Counted from the stretch's first letter, positions 9,060 to 19,962 are shown. The stretch: 64,000 nucleotides of DNA from Atopsyche davidsoni (GCA_022113835.1 JAILWY010000008.1:7320501-7384500); one strand, 5' to 3'. Numbers and translations: made by a program. Notes: a model not told the origin generated them from the sequence alone.

Positions 9060-9200
9060 ATGGCTAACGATGACGCATCTTGGTATGAAAAAACCATGAT
9101 ATTTATTGCCATCACCACCATGGTGCTGGTCTTGTTCGGATCGCTCTTCATACAACATTTCAGGGAACGGGAGCAACCGGAAATGTCTCCCGTTGAATAA
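9060..9200 (+). CDS. Small single-pass membrane microprotein 3 (46 aa), nested in the inferred intron
   Basis: Not recognised by name. ATG at 9060 in a good context (aacATGG) opens 46 codons: an acidic N-terminus (MANDDASWYEK), a membrane helix at about residues 12-32 (TMIFIAITTMVLVLFGSLFI), then a basic juxtamembrane HFRER and a short acidic/proline tail ending MSPVE. Predicted N-out, C-in, as for the other two microproteins. About 57 percent of third positions are G or C by my count against strongly A/T flanks, a strong sign of coding in so short a frame. AATAAA overlaps the stop (9196-9201). It lies 1 kb downstream of the Wnt-like donor on the same strand, so it would be a nested intronless gene or an alternative transcript. 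Confidence 0.65.
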   Translation: MANDDASWYEKTMIFIAITTMVLVLFGSLFIQHFREREQPEMSPVE

Positions 9201-9329
9201 AAGTCCAAAAAAAAAAATAGTCTCCAAGTCCCCTTAACGTTTCTTCCATACAAATTTACGCTCATTCGTACAAAAATACCCACGAAAATATTATGAAAGA
9301 AGTTCAGTATCTCTATCCGCTCGATCATT

Positions 9330-11030
9330 ATTTTATGTAGGTATTGTTTAATTTCTACTCTTATATTAATTTATTAATTATTTTTCATACCTACAAATTT
9401 TAGAACATCAAAACCGTTTTTAATAAAAGTCTGACGCGTCATAAAATCTACTGACTGAATAAAATTTTGAAGAATATGAAATACAAAAGCCTTAATATTT
9501 ACGTGTAATTATTTTTCAGGTATTTAAATTTATGGCGTTTACTTCGTATTAAATCAATAGTTTTGCGGATAAAAAAACTATGCATCGATTCCAAATGTTA
9601 ATAAAATACAATATTTTTTTATATGTATAAAATGTATTTTAATTTCCATATATTAACTTTACTACTGTATACTGTAAAAAAAGATAACGCTGTTATTAAA
9701 GGCTTTTTAAGTGATCAGTAGATATCTTTCTATAATTTCTAATGCATATTTATAAATGTATATAATTCTGAATTTTTAAAAGTTATGTATTATTTATTTG
9801 ATGTAAATGTTAAGCACGATTTTAAATACTCCCACACAAGTTAAAAATCAATTTTTAGTATCTCCTATAGGTGCATAATTACTAGAAACGGCATGCAAAT
9901 GATGAGATATTATTAATTATTGTGTAAATAAAATTAATAAAAAAAACCTCTTTTAGAATGAAGTTTTAATAAATTACCCCAAACAAGGAGAAATATGAAT
10001 AAAAAAAATGTATTCCTTTCAATTATACTGAATGTTTTTTATTACAATGTTAAGTTGTGGAGAACTATGCGAATGACCAAAAGCAAATAATTTTCTCAAA
10101 AAATGACAATAAACAAGTCAACGGCGATTTATGTTCCCTTATTTATTTTTATGATTAACTTAATGCTACGAATAATATAATTTTGCTTACACAGGACGGG
10201 GATAAGGATTTTCCATAAGCAAAACAATTTCGCTGTCCAATGTACGATTTTGAATAAAATTATACTTTGTTGGATATAATTAAAATTTTATTGTTTGCGT
10301 AGGAGCTCCATATAAAAATTAGACTTGAAGGTGGAAAAAAAATAATTAAGATTTGATGCAGTATACTTGATTATCAATTAACACATTAAACCACTATAAA
10401 AAAATATATTTAGGCACATTGATTAAACACTTTCCTTTATATGGATATATAAAGCCTAAAATTAAAAATTACCACAGTAAAATTGCTAACAGAACACAAT
10501 AATGTATAATGACTAATGTATATGTGGCATAAATTAAAATAATTTGTTGCGATGATATTTTTTTAATTGATTTTTAAACATGGTCGTAATTAAATACACA
10601 CGTTTTTTAAAGCAATTTTAATTACAAAATTAAAAGAGGCGTTGGTACAGTGTATACTGTAAATTTTATTTTTGATTTACGTCGTATCAGAAGCCAAACA
10701 GTTGCCAACTAATTAAAAAGTTTTGCCCTTCGATAATGAAAAGAAAGCCTTCACAAAAATTATTATCATACCAACATTTCAAATTTTTAAACGTGATATC
10801 ATATAATATTTATAATTTTTTTTTAAATATATCTATTGCACATATTATATGTTAGGTATTCCAAGTCATTTAGTATTAGTCTTGTGCAATGTAAATAATT
10901 TTTAACACTGTCGTCCATTCCTAATAACCTTTTATATAGTGTTGTAACGGATTCAATTAGGCTCTATTTTATTATAGAAAAAATCATGTTGTATATAAAT
11001 ATATATAAATAATTTCTTCTACTTCTTGAT
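9330..11030. other. AT-rich intronic/intergenic stretch
   Basis: Dominated by A/T runs and AATAAA-type hexamers. I see no coding frame, recognisable repeat or compositional island. Confidence 0.5.
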
Positions 11031-11360
11031 GCAAAGCAAAGTCAAGTAAGTGACGGGTTATTTTCGCAACCGAGGGGTCTTCGTTTTGGACAACCCTGAT
11101 CCTTAAGTCGGGTGCACACTGGTACATCTGTAATCTGCTTTATAAGCCCGTACAATATATCTTTAACCCTTTATCCGCCCATTTGCATATTTGATGGGCC
11201 GGGCTTTGACAATAGTTGATGCAGCTCATTTTTCAGTGTCTTTTAATTTGATTATCTTATATCGCCGGTCGCATCTGTTATATCCACCGAATCTACACAG
11301 CATTCTCGCAGTACATACTTGGTGGCAACTCTTTCGGCACCGGGCGTTTTGATGGTTGTT
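11030..11360. promoter_or_regulatory. Moderately G/C-richer non-coding segment
   Basis: Contrasts with its flanks (gacgggtta, ccgggctttgac, atcgccggtcgc, ggcaccgggcg). No sustained frame. It could be a regulatory element or an old transposon remnant; I cannot decide. Confidence 0.2.
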
Positions 11361-11689
11361 ATTATATTATTATTTAATTTTAAATTATCAATATTTGCTT
11401 TGACGTGAAAATGATGAAAATCAAAATTTTCAGGTAAGTAAAATTGGGTTTTAATTTTTTTGCTCTGCCGTTGACATGAGATTAACTTTTACTGTGCATT
11501 TTAACAAACCTCTGGGAATCTTTGTAAAATGAGTTACTTCATATTTTATTGCTTCCAAACTTTATTATACTAAACACACGCTTAGTATAATAAAATCTCA
11601 GTATAAAGACACAACCTTCAATCAACTTGTAGGTAACCATGGCGTCTTTTTTGTGTAGCCAGCCCCAAGTTGCGTCGCCTTAAACTATA

Positions 11690-11775
11690 TTTATTGCCTT
11701 CTACACAAATCGCGACACGACATGTGATCGATTTGCAATCAGCCATTGGCGGCCATTTATTTTGAGTGAATTTTA
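11690..11775 (-). repeat. Copy of the acgcgtcgcgaca-type repeat
   Basis: The block with aatcgcgacacgacatgtga followed by tcgatttgcaatcagcca matches the core of the 30230-31575 minisatellite and pieces at 3440-3500 and 28760. The minisatellite was therefore built from a dispersed element. Confidence 0.55.
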
Positions 11776-11999
11776 TATAATAAACAACGCAATCTCTACT
11801 CCCCATGCTAGTGCGATCGCTCCACTTGTAATTGCATACTTAGTCCAATTTAAATAAAATTGCGCAATATCAAAGAGACACAAAGGGTTGAAGGAAATCT
11901 CCGAACAATTAATAATAATGAAATAACATTGCTATTTGTACTGCCGCAACCCTTGTGCGAGCCATGGGGGTGTTCTCCACCCCAGGCTAAGTAAATTTA

Positions 12000-13350
12000 A
12001 ATATGGCCGATGTTAAAACACAATTATGTCCAACTCTACACATAGTTGATTCCTTGCATTTGAATAATGCGATTTAAAGGGTTATTTTCTGAAGTGGGGT
12101 TCCCAATGCCCTCTGGGTAATGATTTTTTTCATTGATTTTAATATTTTTCCTTGAGATTGCATTATTTTCAAATTTTTAAACTATATCATAATACGACGT
12201 AGAATTAAAAAAAATATCAATTCAAACAAAAAGACCATTCGCGCTAAACTATAATTTAAAAAAATTAAAAATATTTGATTTTTTTCAGAAGTATTGTGTT
12301 GAATTTCCTTAGGCTATGTGATATTACAATACTTTAAAAAAATATATAAAAAGGAGTTTATGCATAAAAATGCATGTTCAAAATGGAGATTCAATTCATG
12401 TCGCTTACAAACTCAGTGAATATTCATATTTTCCGAAATAATAATTTTTTTAGCTTAAATTGAATAAAAAACGTTTAATAATACGCAATGAGTAATTTGC
12501 GCGCACACAAATATTTGTATAAATATACCATTGATTTTGCGGTTTTTTTTACTTTTTACGTTGGTAAAAGCATATTTTTTATACTATAAAAAAACATTAA
12601 AAATAGTAAACAGATTAAAATATAATTAATTAAAGAATATTGATTATTTCATCTCCTCTTGATATTTTCGGAGTTTTCGAAATATTTGCTAACCTGTTAG
12701 TTTTAAGATCAAAATTTTCATACAGTTTTATAAATTAAAATTAGGTAGAACTTCGAAATGTGTCGCATAATAAAATATAAATTTATAAGATGGTTTATAA
12801 TATATATGAATTTAATATCGAAACTAAATAAATATTATTAATCGATTAATATTTGAATAAATGAATTAAACATTTAACACACAAAGTGTTTGAATAAGCC
12901 AAGGTTACAGACTATTTTTTATTTAGTTTTTGAATACTATAACGTGACATCTCAAAGGTTAACGTAATCCGATTAAAGACTTTTTACGCATATAAATAGT
13001 GAGGTTAAATTTATGACTTTGATAAATTAAGTTATTTTGATTGTGGTAGTTACTTAGCAGAGATAAAATATATTCAATTAATTATTAAAATATCTGATTT
13101 AAAAATTGTTGGCTACTAATTCTTCCAAGTTTGTTTTGTTGTATAATATTTGGGACATGAATAATAATAAGTGAATATCCGTAGATACGCATTTTTATCC
13201 ATACAGGCTCATTAAAACATTGAATATATAAAATTCTAAGAAGCAAGCCTTCGAATTATCTTTATCATCAAATATATCTCGATCAAATATATTTTTAAAA
13301 AATACAAACAAATTATTTGTATGATTAACGTGTGTTAAAGATTTAAAACA
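12000..13350. other. AT-rich stretch without recognised features
   Basis: Homopolymer-rich DNA with no coding-like frame and no repeat that I could match inside the window. Confidence 0.5.
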
Positions 13351-13720
13351 AATTATTGTTCAATAAATTACTTGCATCAAAATGCATAATGTATTCAATA
13401 ACAAATAAGTGAATCCGATCTGATATGATATCTCGAAGGGTAGATGGCTTATCAGCGAGGGTAAATTTAGTATTGGCAGGGTAGGTTTCTGTAAGGGTAG
13501 GTCTTGTAAGCTTCCTCCGGCGGTCGCACCTCCTCCCCTCGTGTGTTCCATCCCTCTCACATCCCTTACATAATTACTTGTTTTACGACCTCTAACCCCT
13601 GGTTTCCTTGACCAATTTACAAGTTGCCCGATGCACGGCGGTACAGTACTACAAACTAAAGACGACAAGAGCCCCGCGCCAATGTTATCTAATAATTTTA
13701 AAGATATTTTAGAGTATTAA

Positions 13721-14167
13721 CACACTAAAGGCGGGGCGGGTACTAGTACCCGTTCCGCGGACTACTGCCTGAAGGCGGGGCGCATATTAATACGTTTTTG
13801 AATGTGTTTACTCTAAAAGCGGCAGAAGGTCATTTTATTCTTTAGGTTTGCAGCTCGAAATGTTTGTTTAGGACTCGTCAACGTTACTTCAACAGTGATT
13901 CTGAACAAGGTGACAATGAAGAAGTGGAGTGGTCAGAAAATGATAATCCTCCAATAATTTAACAATTTTTAGGACAAAGTGGTGTTGTTGTGATGCCAAG
14001 TAATCCGCAAAGTGTGTATGAAGAGGTTCAACTTTTTATAGGAAACGATTTATTTAACTACATGCAAATCAAAGAGTGTATAGAATAGATTTCACACGTG
14101 CAATTTTACGCGAATTTCGTCTGCTACGCACATCAGTTTAGTCAATTTGGTACCCGCCTAAAGTTTA
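13721..14167 (+). mobile_element. piggyBac-derived non-autonomous element, copy 1, flanked by TTAA
   Basis: TTAA at 13717-13720 and 14168-14171 bracket the element. The ends share AGGCGGG (5' cacactaaaggcggg, 3' cccgcctaaagttta). Inside, a decayed frame reads like the N-terminus of piggyBac transposase (DNEEVEWSENDNPP, then SVYEEVQLFIGNDLFNYMQI), matching the acidic leader and the F/Y-x-x-x-L-F-x-x-(D/N)-x-(L/F) block before the DDE domain. The catalytic region is missing. An internal stop (ataatttaac) and a frame break show it is dead. Confidence 0.8.
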
Positions 14168-14292
14168 TTAATTTTTCATGTCTGTCAGCTTATAGCAAAG
14201 GAAGTTCAAAAACATTTTTTACCTAGAATTTTAAATATTATATAAGAATGACGCATCCTTGTAAAGGACATAGTAATTTAAAAAAAATCAAT

Positions 14293-14314
14293 GTATATAT
14301 ATATATATATAGTT
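14293..14314. repeat. (TA)n microsatellite
   Basis: Uninterrupted alternating TA of about 20 bases within an A/T-rich stretch between two piggyBac derivatives. Confidence 0.9.
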
Positions 14315-14319
14315 TATAT

Positions 14320-15330
14320 ACATCAGCTATGTCTGGTTGGTGCAAGTATGGGTGCAGATGTTTTGGTGCATTTTTATGATTGCCTCTCCCTCTCAGTACA
14401 TTACGCCAGGGGTGAGTCTCACTTACTGCTGGCGAGGGTGCACCGCGGAGGGTGCAAGCTCGCCGGAGCCGAGGCTAAGCTACTGAACACCAGAGACACA
14501 TGGAAAAATAAAAAAAAAAACAAAAACATTACTCTACATAATATATAACGCCTCTCTATGCCATTAAATTCATGCAAATCGTCATATCTTTAACAAGTTT
14601 TTCAGCCAATCAACAGCCTTCGTGTCCGCTGCAACCGACATTCACTGCACTTCTTGGTATTGAATTATACAATTTTTATGTATTCAATGCAAAAAAAAGT
14701 ATATAGCTCAATTATATATTAATTCAAATGCACAGTTTTTAATAATCAATCTGCATCTAGCTACAAACACTCATACTGATGTGGAGAGATCTCTTGGAAC
14801 TCTTCCATTTGTTGATTGGTTTGGTTGAAACTATAAGCTGTGGTTGTTTCTCCAGCTAAAACCTCGCCAATTCACCACGGACCACACCTGTTGGTAAGCC
14901 GACTCTCTGATTGCTCGGATGCCAATATCTTCGTATTACAGGTGTAATAGCCCGGGTTGATCTGTAATCTACGTGGATCTTATTGGTTTTATTTGTGTGC
15001 GTTTATATAGTGTTTTAGATTCAGCATGTCATCTTTCAGAGTTTATTGTGTTGCGGTCTTGTGAAATACGCCGATGCTTATCAGTATAGAATATCAGTGG
15101 TCGCAGAAGGATGAAATACCCTTAATAATAAAAATATTTAGGTTTAAGTCGCTATAAGTATTATTATTTTTATTAGCGGTTTTTGTTTCTTTACAAGTAG
15201 TATAATTGTAGACTTGAATAAGGCAACCATAGCTTGAATGTCTCATATTCGTAGAGTCATATAAAAACGCGATGAAACTTTAAATATTTAAAAAAAAAAC
15301 TTGTAATAAAACAGACTTATTTTAAAAAAA
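14320..15330. other. Mixed non-coding stretch between the piggyBac copies
   Basis: Slightly G/C-richer patches at 14400-14480 (gcgagggtgcaccgcgg) and 14860-14960 (tagcccgggttgatc) with no durable frame. Unclassified. Confidence 0.4.
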
Positions 15331-15339
15331 TATGGAATT

Positions 15340-15565
15340 TGACCAAATACTTTCTAGGAAATTCAATATTTTTGACAGAGAGTACTAGCTGGAATTCCAT
15401 TTTAATATTTTTGAGTAAAATATTTGAGTGATTATCCACATAGTCTGTTTGATAATGCCAACGTGAAAGGTTGGCGAAACCGGTCACAAATAAAAACGAA
15501 CATGTGGAAAATCACTCAAGTATTTTACACAAAAATATTCAAATACTTTCTATCGAAAAATATTG
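15340..15565 (+). repeat. Foldback repeat with hammerhead-like core, copy A
   Basis: Two inverted arms (ttgagtaaaatatttgagtg on the left, cactcaagtattttacacaa on the right) enclose a centre with a perfect hairpin GCCAAC/GTTGGC (15457-15462 and 15470-15475), then GAAA at 15476-15479 and palindromic ACCGGT at 15479-15484 followed by C. Upstream TTGATAA (15449-15455) sits where a hammerhead has CTGATGA. Related copies lie at 17942, 34980 and 35465. Confidence 0.7.
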
Positions 15566-15652
15566 AGTATATTCGTACAAAATAAAACAGCTTGCATGTT
15601 TATAAATAATTTTAAAAATATGCATATTTAATAATGACAAAAATGAACTGCT

Positions 15653-16083
15653 CGTACTAGTACCCGTTACACGGACTGCTGCCTGAAGGCTGCTGCGCAT
15701 ATTAATACGTTTTTGAATGTGTTTACTCTAAAAGCGACAGAAGGTCATTTTATTCTTAAGTTTACATCTCGAAATAATTGTTTGGGACTCGTCAACGTTA
15801 CTTCTACCAATACTGTCCAGTGATTCTGAACAAAGTGACAATGAAGAAGTGGAGTGGTCAGAAAATGATAATCCTCCAATAATTGAACAATTTTTAGGAC
15901 AATGTGGTGTTGTTGTGATGCCAAGTAATCCGCAAAGTGTGTATGAAGCGGTTCAACTTTTTATAGGAAACGATTTATTTAACTACATGCAAATCAAAGA
16001 GTGTATAGAATAGATTTCACACGCGCAATTTTACGCGAATTTTGCACATCAGTTTAGTCAATTTGGTACCCGCTCAAAGTGTG
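15653..16083 (+). mobile_element. piggyBac-derived non-autonomous element, copy 2
   Basis: Over 400 bp similar to copy 1. The 3' end (cccgctcaaagtgtg) is followed by TTAA at 16084-16087. Its coding remnant is better preserved (SSDSEQSDNEEVEWSENDNP, then IIEQFLGQCGVVVMPSNPQS and an open run to a stop after KECIE). It ends at the same internal deletion junction as copy 1, so both derive from one deleted parent. The 5' end is diverged; a TTAA occurs at 15628-15631. Confidence 0.75.
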
Positions 16084-16099
16084 TTAAGAGATGAATTTA

Positions 16100-16320
16100 A
16101 AATTGTTAGACACCCAGAAGTTTTGGGGCTACTCTACTCGGCGTCAGTAATGTATACACGGCTGCAGAACCGGGATTAGCAGAGCTCCACCCGCGCATAT
16201 TGTCACAACTGCCGGTCATCGGAAAGTAAACACCCCGACTGCATGCCGCGAGATACGTCATGCATACAAGCCCGTGCCCTTTTGCATATTGCGCCCGATA
16301 AGACAACACCGCTCATACCA
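16100..16320. promoter_or_regulatory. G/C-richer non-coding island
   Basis: About 200 bp of balanced composition directly after the piggyBac copy (ctactcggcgtcag, ccgcgcatattgtcaca, catgccgcgagatacgtcat). No durable frame. It may be regulatory or a transposon remnant. Confidence 0.2.
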
Positions 16321-16619
16321 CAATTTTGATACAGCCCGCAAACGTTGCAAAGTCAATATTAAAAAAATATATATTTTATACTCTTGACGCGAATCGCAAG
16401 GTGGTAAACAGGCATGCGTGGATGCTGGAGTATACACGGATAAGTGAGACTGATCCAGGGTGAATATTTGCTCATCAACCTTCTCTGAGGAGAAGCACCT
16501 GAAAAAGGCGAAGTGTTGTTCTAACTTACGTGACTTGTTTGCGGAAAAGTTGATACAATACTAGAAATATCTTTAACCTTCTTCATATGTCCTCAGATGC
16601 AAGTCTGTTCATGGTTTTT

Positions 16620-16790
16620 TTTTAGAGAATGGTGAAGTGGATTCCGTGGTACATCTACACCATGGTTTTATATTCGAAAAAATGCTGCTGTCCAATAGCA
16701 TTTTTATTCAATTCTCTACTTGCAAGGCATTCTTCTGCAAGAGGTCCCACCTCTACAAGGTACTTAAAGAGGTATTTTAGGTACTTATAT
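16620..16790 (-). mobile_element. SINE fragment
   Basis: Carries the internal block in reverse (gctgctgtccaatagcattt, aaggcattcttctgcaagag, cctctacaaggtac) without head or tail. It is adjacent to the non-LTR fragment at 16800. Confidence 0.55.
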
Positions 16791-16799
16791 TATAATATT

Positions 16800-17290
16800 T
16801 ACCTTCTTCTTCTGATGTCTCTACTCATAGAAGATTGGTGACCATTTTCTTGAACATATCTCTATCCTGGGCCAGTCTCATTAATAAGGCAGCACTTCTG
16901 CTTTACAGCCAGTGGCGCAAATTCCGCATCAACGAGAACTTCCTTCTTCCAATGCCCCTATTTCTTCGATTTTTCCTTGGACCATCAAGCTGGAAGATGC
17001 TATAGAAGACCTTCCGCTTATTTACCAACTTCAAGATTAACCTTTCTTTGCGCATTCTGTGCAAGACTCTTTCATTTGTGACGCGGTCACATTTCTGCAA
17101 CCCCAATTCTTCGCATAGTAGCTGTCTCGAGTGTCCAAGCTTCGACTCCATAAAAGAGAACTGGGACGATATAACACTTGGTGAATCTCCAGCGAGATTT
17201 CAGAGTTATATCTTGTGAGCATATTACTTTCTTAATGATTCTTTACCTAGTAAATATTTTGAAATACAACCGGCCATTTTTTCAGTTTTC
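16800..17290 (-). mobile_element. Non-LTR retrotransposon 3' fragment
   Basis: The minus strand reads KCDRVTNERVLHRMRKERLI, then KLVNKRKVFY, GIGRRKFSLMRNLRHWL and, after a break, LAQDRDMFKKMVTNLL with the family tail. RVTNE.VL.R..KER..L, KRK..Y and GR.R.SW.RN.R.W are the hallmark C-terminal residues of the reverse-transcriptase ORF of this class. The GHI..R core is altered and there are stops, so it is a dead 5'-truncated copy. It is the best preserved of the three in this window. Confidence 0.8.
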
Positions 17291-17389
17291 ATTACAAACC
17301 GATTTCTGACAGTAAAATTTAGTGCTGAGAGTGGTTCGGGTCTGGACGCGGAATATCACTTAAAAAAAATATATATCGACGGTTCAGAA

Positions 17390-17600
17390 TTTCAGGCTTG
17401 ATGTCTTCATCCCCATGTTGTTTGCGGCCACTGCCTCCAGTAACGTGCGCTTGTTATGGTCGGCTCGTACGGCTTCGAAGTAATTAAGTTGTTCTCACTG
17501 TGCCATCATCTTCCGTGATTGCCCTCGCCGACGATAAACACCAGTCTTTAGCGCGGCCGACCTGATGGCCGATGGAGATGTTTGAGGTTTGAAGAAGAGT
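17390..17600 (-). pseudogene. Possible short coding remnant, unclassified
   Basis: The minus strand includes a stop-free stretch LNYFEAVRADHNKRTLLEAV then AANNMGMKTSS, bounded by stops. Composition is coding-like but I do not recognise a family. It could be a processed pseudogene or transposon fragment, or a conserved non-coding island read by chance. Confidence 0.2.
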
Positions 17601-17941
17601 ATTCGGTTTTGCTTTTATTGTGACTTAATTAGTCACGGGACTTAACCGCTAAATTATTTAACTGGCAACGCAATGACGCAGACAGATATCTTATAACATA
17701 ATTGGCTTATGAAGTATCTATGTTTAACCACAAATACATTTTAAAAAAAAAATGATTGTATTCCTCCGAACTGTAGTAAATTAAAAATATTGTCTTAAGC
17801 TTCAACGTTGTTGGTGTTAAAAAAACTGAAAGAGTTGATTATTTTTTTACAATTCATTCATTCATTTAAAAATAATTTATTTATATTCATTATATTTAGT
17901 ATTGCGCTGCATCTGTGGTTTTTGTGATGCACACACACTTA

Positions 17942-18097
17942 ATATTTTTGAATAAAATACTTGAGTGATTTTCCACATTTTTATTTTTATTAGTGACCGG
18001 TTTCGCTAACCTTTCACGTTGGCATTATCAAACAGATAATGTCAAAATATTAAAATGAAATTCCACCAAGTACTCTCTGTCAAAAATATTGAATTTC
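17942..18097 (-). mobile_element. Foldback repeat with hammerhead-like core, copy B, with 14-bp target duplication
   Basis: TGCACACACACTTA occurs at 17928-17941 and again at 18098-18111, exactly bracketing a 156-bp element of the 15340 family. Its minus strand carries the core (18034 to 17993) with one stem II mismatch (gctaac). A 14-bp duplication is longer than those left by the usual cut-and-paste families and suggests insertion by target-primed reverse transcription. Confidence 0.7.
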
Positions 18098-18289
18098 TGC
18101 ACACACACTTAGTAAAACGCTGAAAAAGCCAAAACCGAAAACCACTCAGCCAACATGACTACTACATATATATTATTTTTAAAATAATTGTAAACAATTT
18201 AAAAAGCTTTCATTATTGTGTAATTATAAATAAATGAGAAAAACAGGAATAATTTTTTTGCTTGCCTCCGATGAGCGGAGATGATTTTA

Positions 18290-18540
18290 ATAAAGATGTA
18301 GAGATTGCCATGACAAAAAGCCTCCTTTCCCTGCCCACACAGAGCGCCCGCGCGCACATTCTTGGTGCGTTCAGTGTTGCCGTATTATAAAGCCATTTCC
18401 CCCGACTGGGTTGCCATTAAAGACCCTCTCATTGAAATGTTTTAATATTATTAACAACTTAATGACAATCTCTCCTTGGAAACATGCTTTTAATTGCGAT
18501 TTACAACCTTTGGATTCATGCTGGGAACCTGACTAGTGTT
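18290..18540. promoter_or_regulatory. Non-coding island, candidate enhancer
   Basis: Balanced composition in A/T-rich flanks, with cagagcgcccgcgcgcac, ccccgactgggttgcc, paired ATTAAA/TTAAT motifs and no durable frame. The texture resembles conserved regulatory blocks near developmental genes. Conservation is not testable here. Confidence 0.3.
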
Positions 18541-18549
18541 ATTTTGTAA

Positions 18550-19480
18550 AAAAAATAACTGCAATTAAATATATGTATTTAAATTTAATAAAATTTTAAA
18601 ATAAATTGATCTTTTTAATAATTAAAAAATCATTGTAAAATATAGTAAAATTTAACAAGTTATTAAAATGAATAAAAGATATCAGATGTGGTCACGTTTT
18701 ATTTTTTAAATTATTACCAATGTGCTTTATTACTGTTTAGTCAGAAATGAATTAAATATGAACTTTTAATTTACCGACCGTTTTAGGTTTTAATTTAACG
18801 AATTTTTTGGAAATCCAATGTAATTTTTTTGCCGTCGTAGGTAATATATTAAATATTTTTTAAATGAAGAAATCGACATTTTACTAAAATATTTAGAATT
18901 AAAAAGTCTTTGTAGCGATAAGGGCTGGAAAACAAGCGGTTTGTAGCAACTGAAAGCAAAATTGGCTGTTTCTTGATTGTTACGTCTTAAATTAAATTAA
19001 ATATGTTTTTTTTTACAAGGTTTTTTACTTCTCCCGAACCTGGAGGACACTTTTTAATTTAAAGAACTAAAAAAATGCTGCTTTACTTAGATTCATATAA
19101 AAAAAACCCTGTAGCTGGTAAGCAAATATGCCAACCATTGGATCAAAGTAAAATTAAAAAAATATAAAAGTAAATTATTAATCATTTATGAGAGCATTCA
19201 TTTCGAGTGAAGCCGAGAAGTATATATAGTATTTTCGCCTGAAACCATTTACTATAGTATTTTATAATTATTATAGTCATTTTAATTATTAAAGCTTTTG
19301 TCTGAAACAGCTTTTTTCAAAGGCTTTATATTATATTAAAACTTGGCGAGATGGCGAATTAACGTGCCACAAGCTCGGAACAGAAGTCTTGACTCAAAAC
19401 AAGCATATAGAAATTTTAATATTAATCGATATTTTATATTTTAACGTATAACACATACTTTATTATGATCGCAGATTGAT
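18550..19480. other. AT-rich stretch without recognised features
   Basis: Poly-A/T and TTTTAAA-type sequence only; no coding-like frame or repeat seen. Confidence 0.45.
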
Positions 19481-19489
19481 TTGAACTTG

Positions 19490-19680
19490 CCTCGAGATAA
19501 AAGCTGGGGCTGAGCAGAGAAGCTCCTCTCCGAGGACGTGGGAGGCGCGCAGATAAGGCAAGGCCTCGAGTAAACGGCTCTTAATATCAACCCGCCGTGT
19601 AATTTAATGCCATTTTTGTCATCAGCTGTTTAATGGCGGTGTAATATGTAGTCCGTTGAGTGGCGAAGGGCAATTTGGTT
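19490..19680. promoter_or_regulatory. Candidate enhancer, unit 1 of a duplication
   Basis: A G/C-rich block (gcgcgcagataaggcaaggc) leads into cggctcttaat, aacccgccgtgtaatttaat, gccatttttgtcatcagctg. The last part recurs at 19861-19932 with few changes. Motif-like pieces are an E-box CAGCTG, a TAAT homeodomain core, GATAAG (GATA type) and GCCAT (Pho type). No frame. Confidence 0.4.
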
Positions 19681-19692
19681 AACCGTGCCTGC

Positions 19693-19962
19693 AATACAAA
19701 AGCTTCTGTACGTATTGCTAAGTTGTAAAAAGTCTTACTTCGCGCCTCGAATACAAAAGCTGCTGTATTTCATATGATTGATATCTTGCTAAAAAAAAAA
19801 GTTTTACTCGCTACAAAATGTATTTCAAGCAATTTAAATACAATTATTTCTTCACCTTGACTAACCGGCTCTTAAATTGCAACCCGCCGTATAATTTAAT
19901 GCCATTTTTGTCATCAGCTGTATATAATATGTGGGCAAGTGAGTGGTTAGAATACAAAAGCT
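19693..19962. repeat. Three exact copies of AATACAAAAGCT
   Basis: The 12-mer occurs at 19693-19704, 19750-19761 and 19951-19962, each preceded by a similar lead (gc, cg, ag) and followed by a similar short tail. Together with the enhancer-like duplication this marks a small local tandem expansion. Confidence 0.75.
19861..19932. promoter_or_regulatory. Candidate enhancer, unit 2 of a duplication
   Basis: ccggctcttaaattg, aacccgccgtataatttaat and gccatttttgtcatcagctg repeat the 19570-19632 block 291 bases downstream with a few differences. The shared 38-base core differs at one base. Confidence 0.4.
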
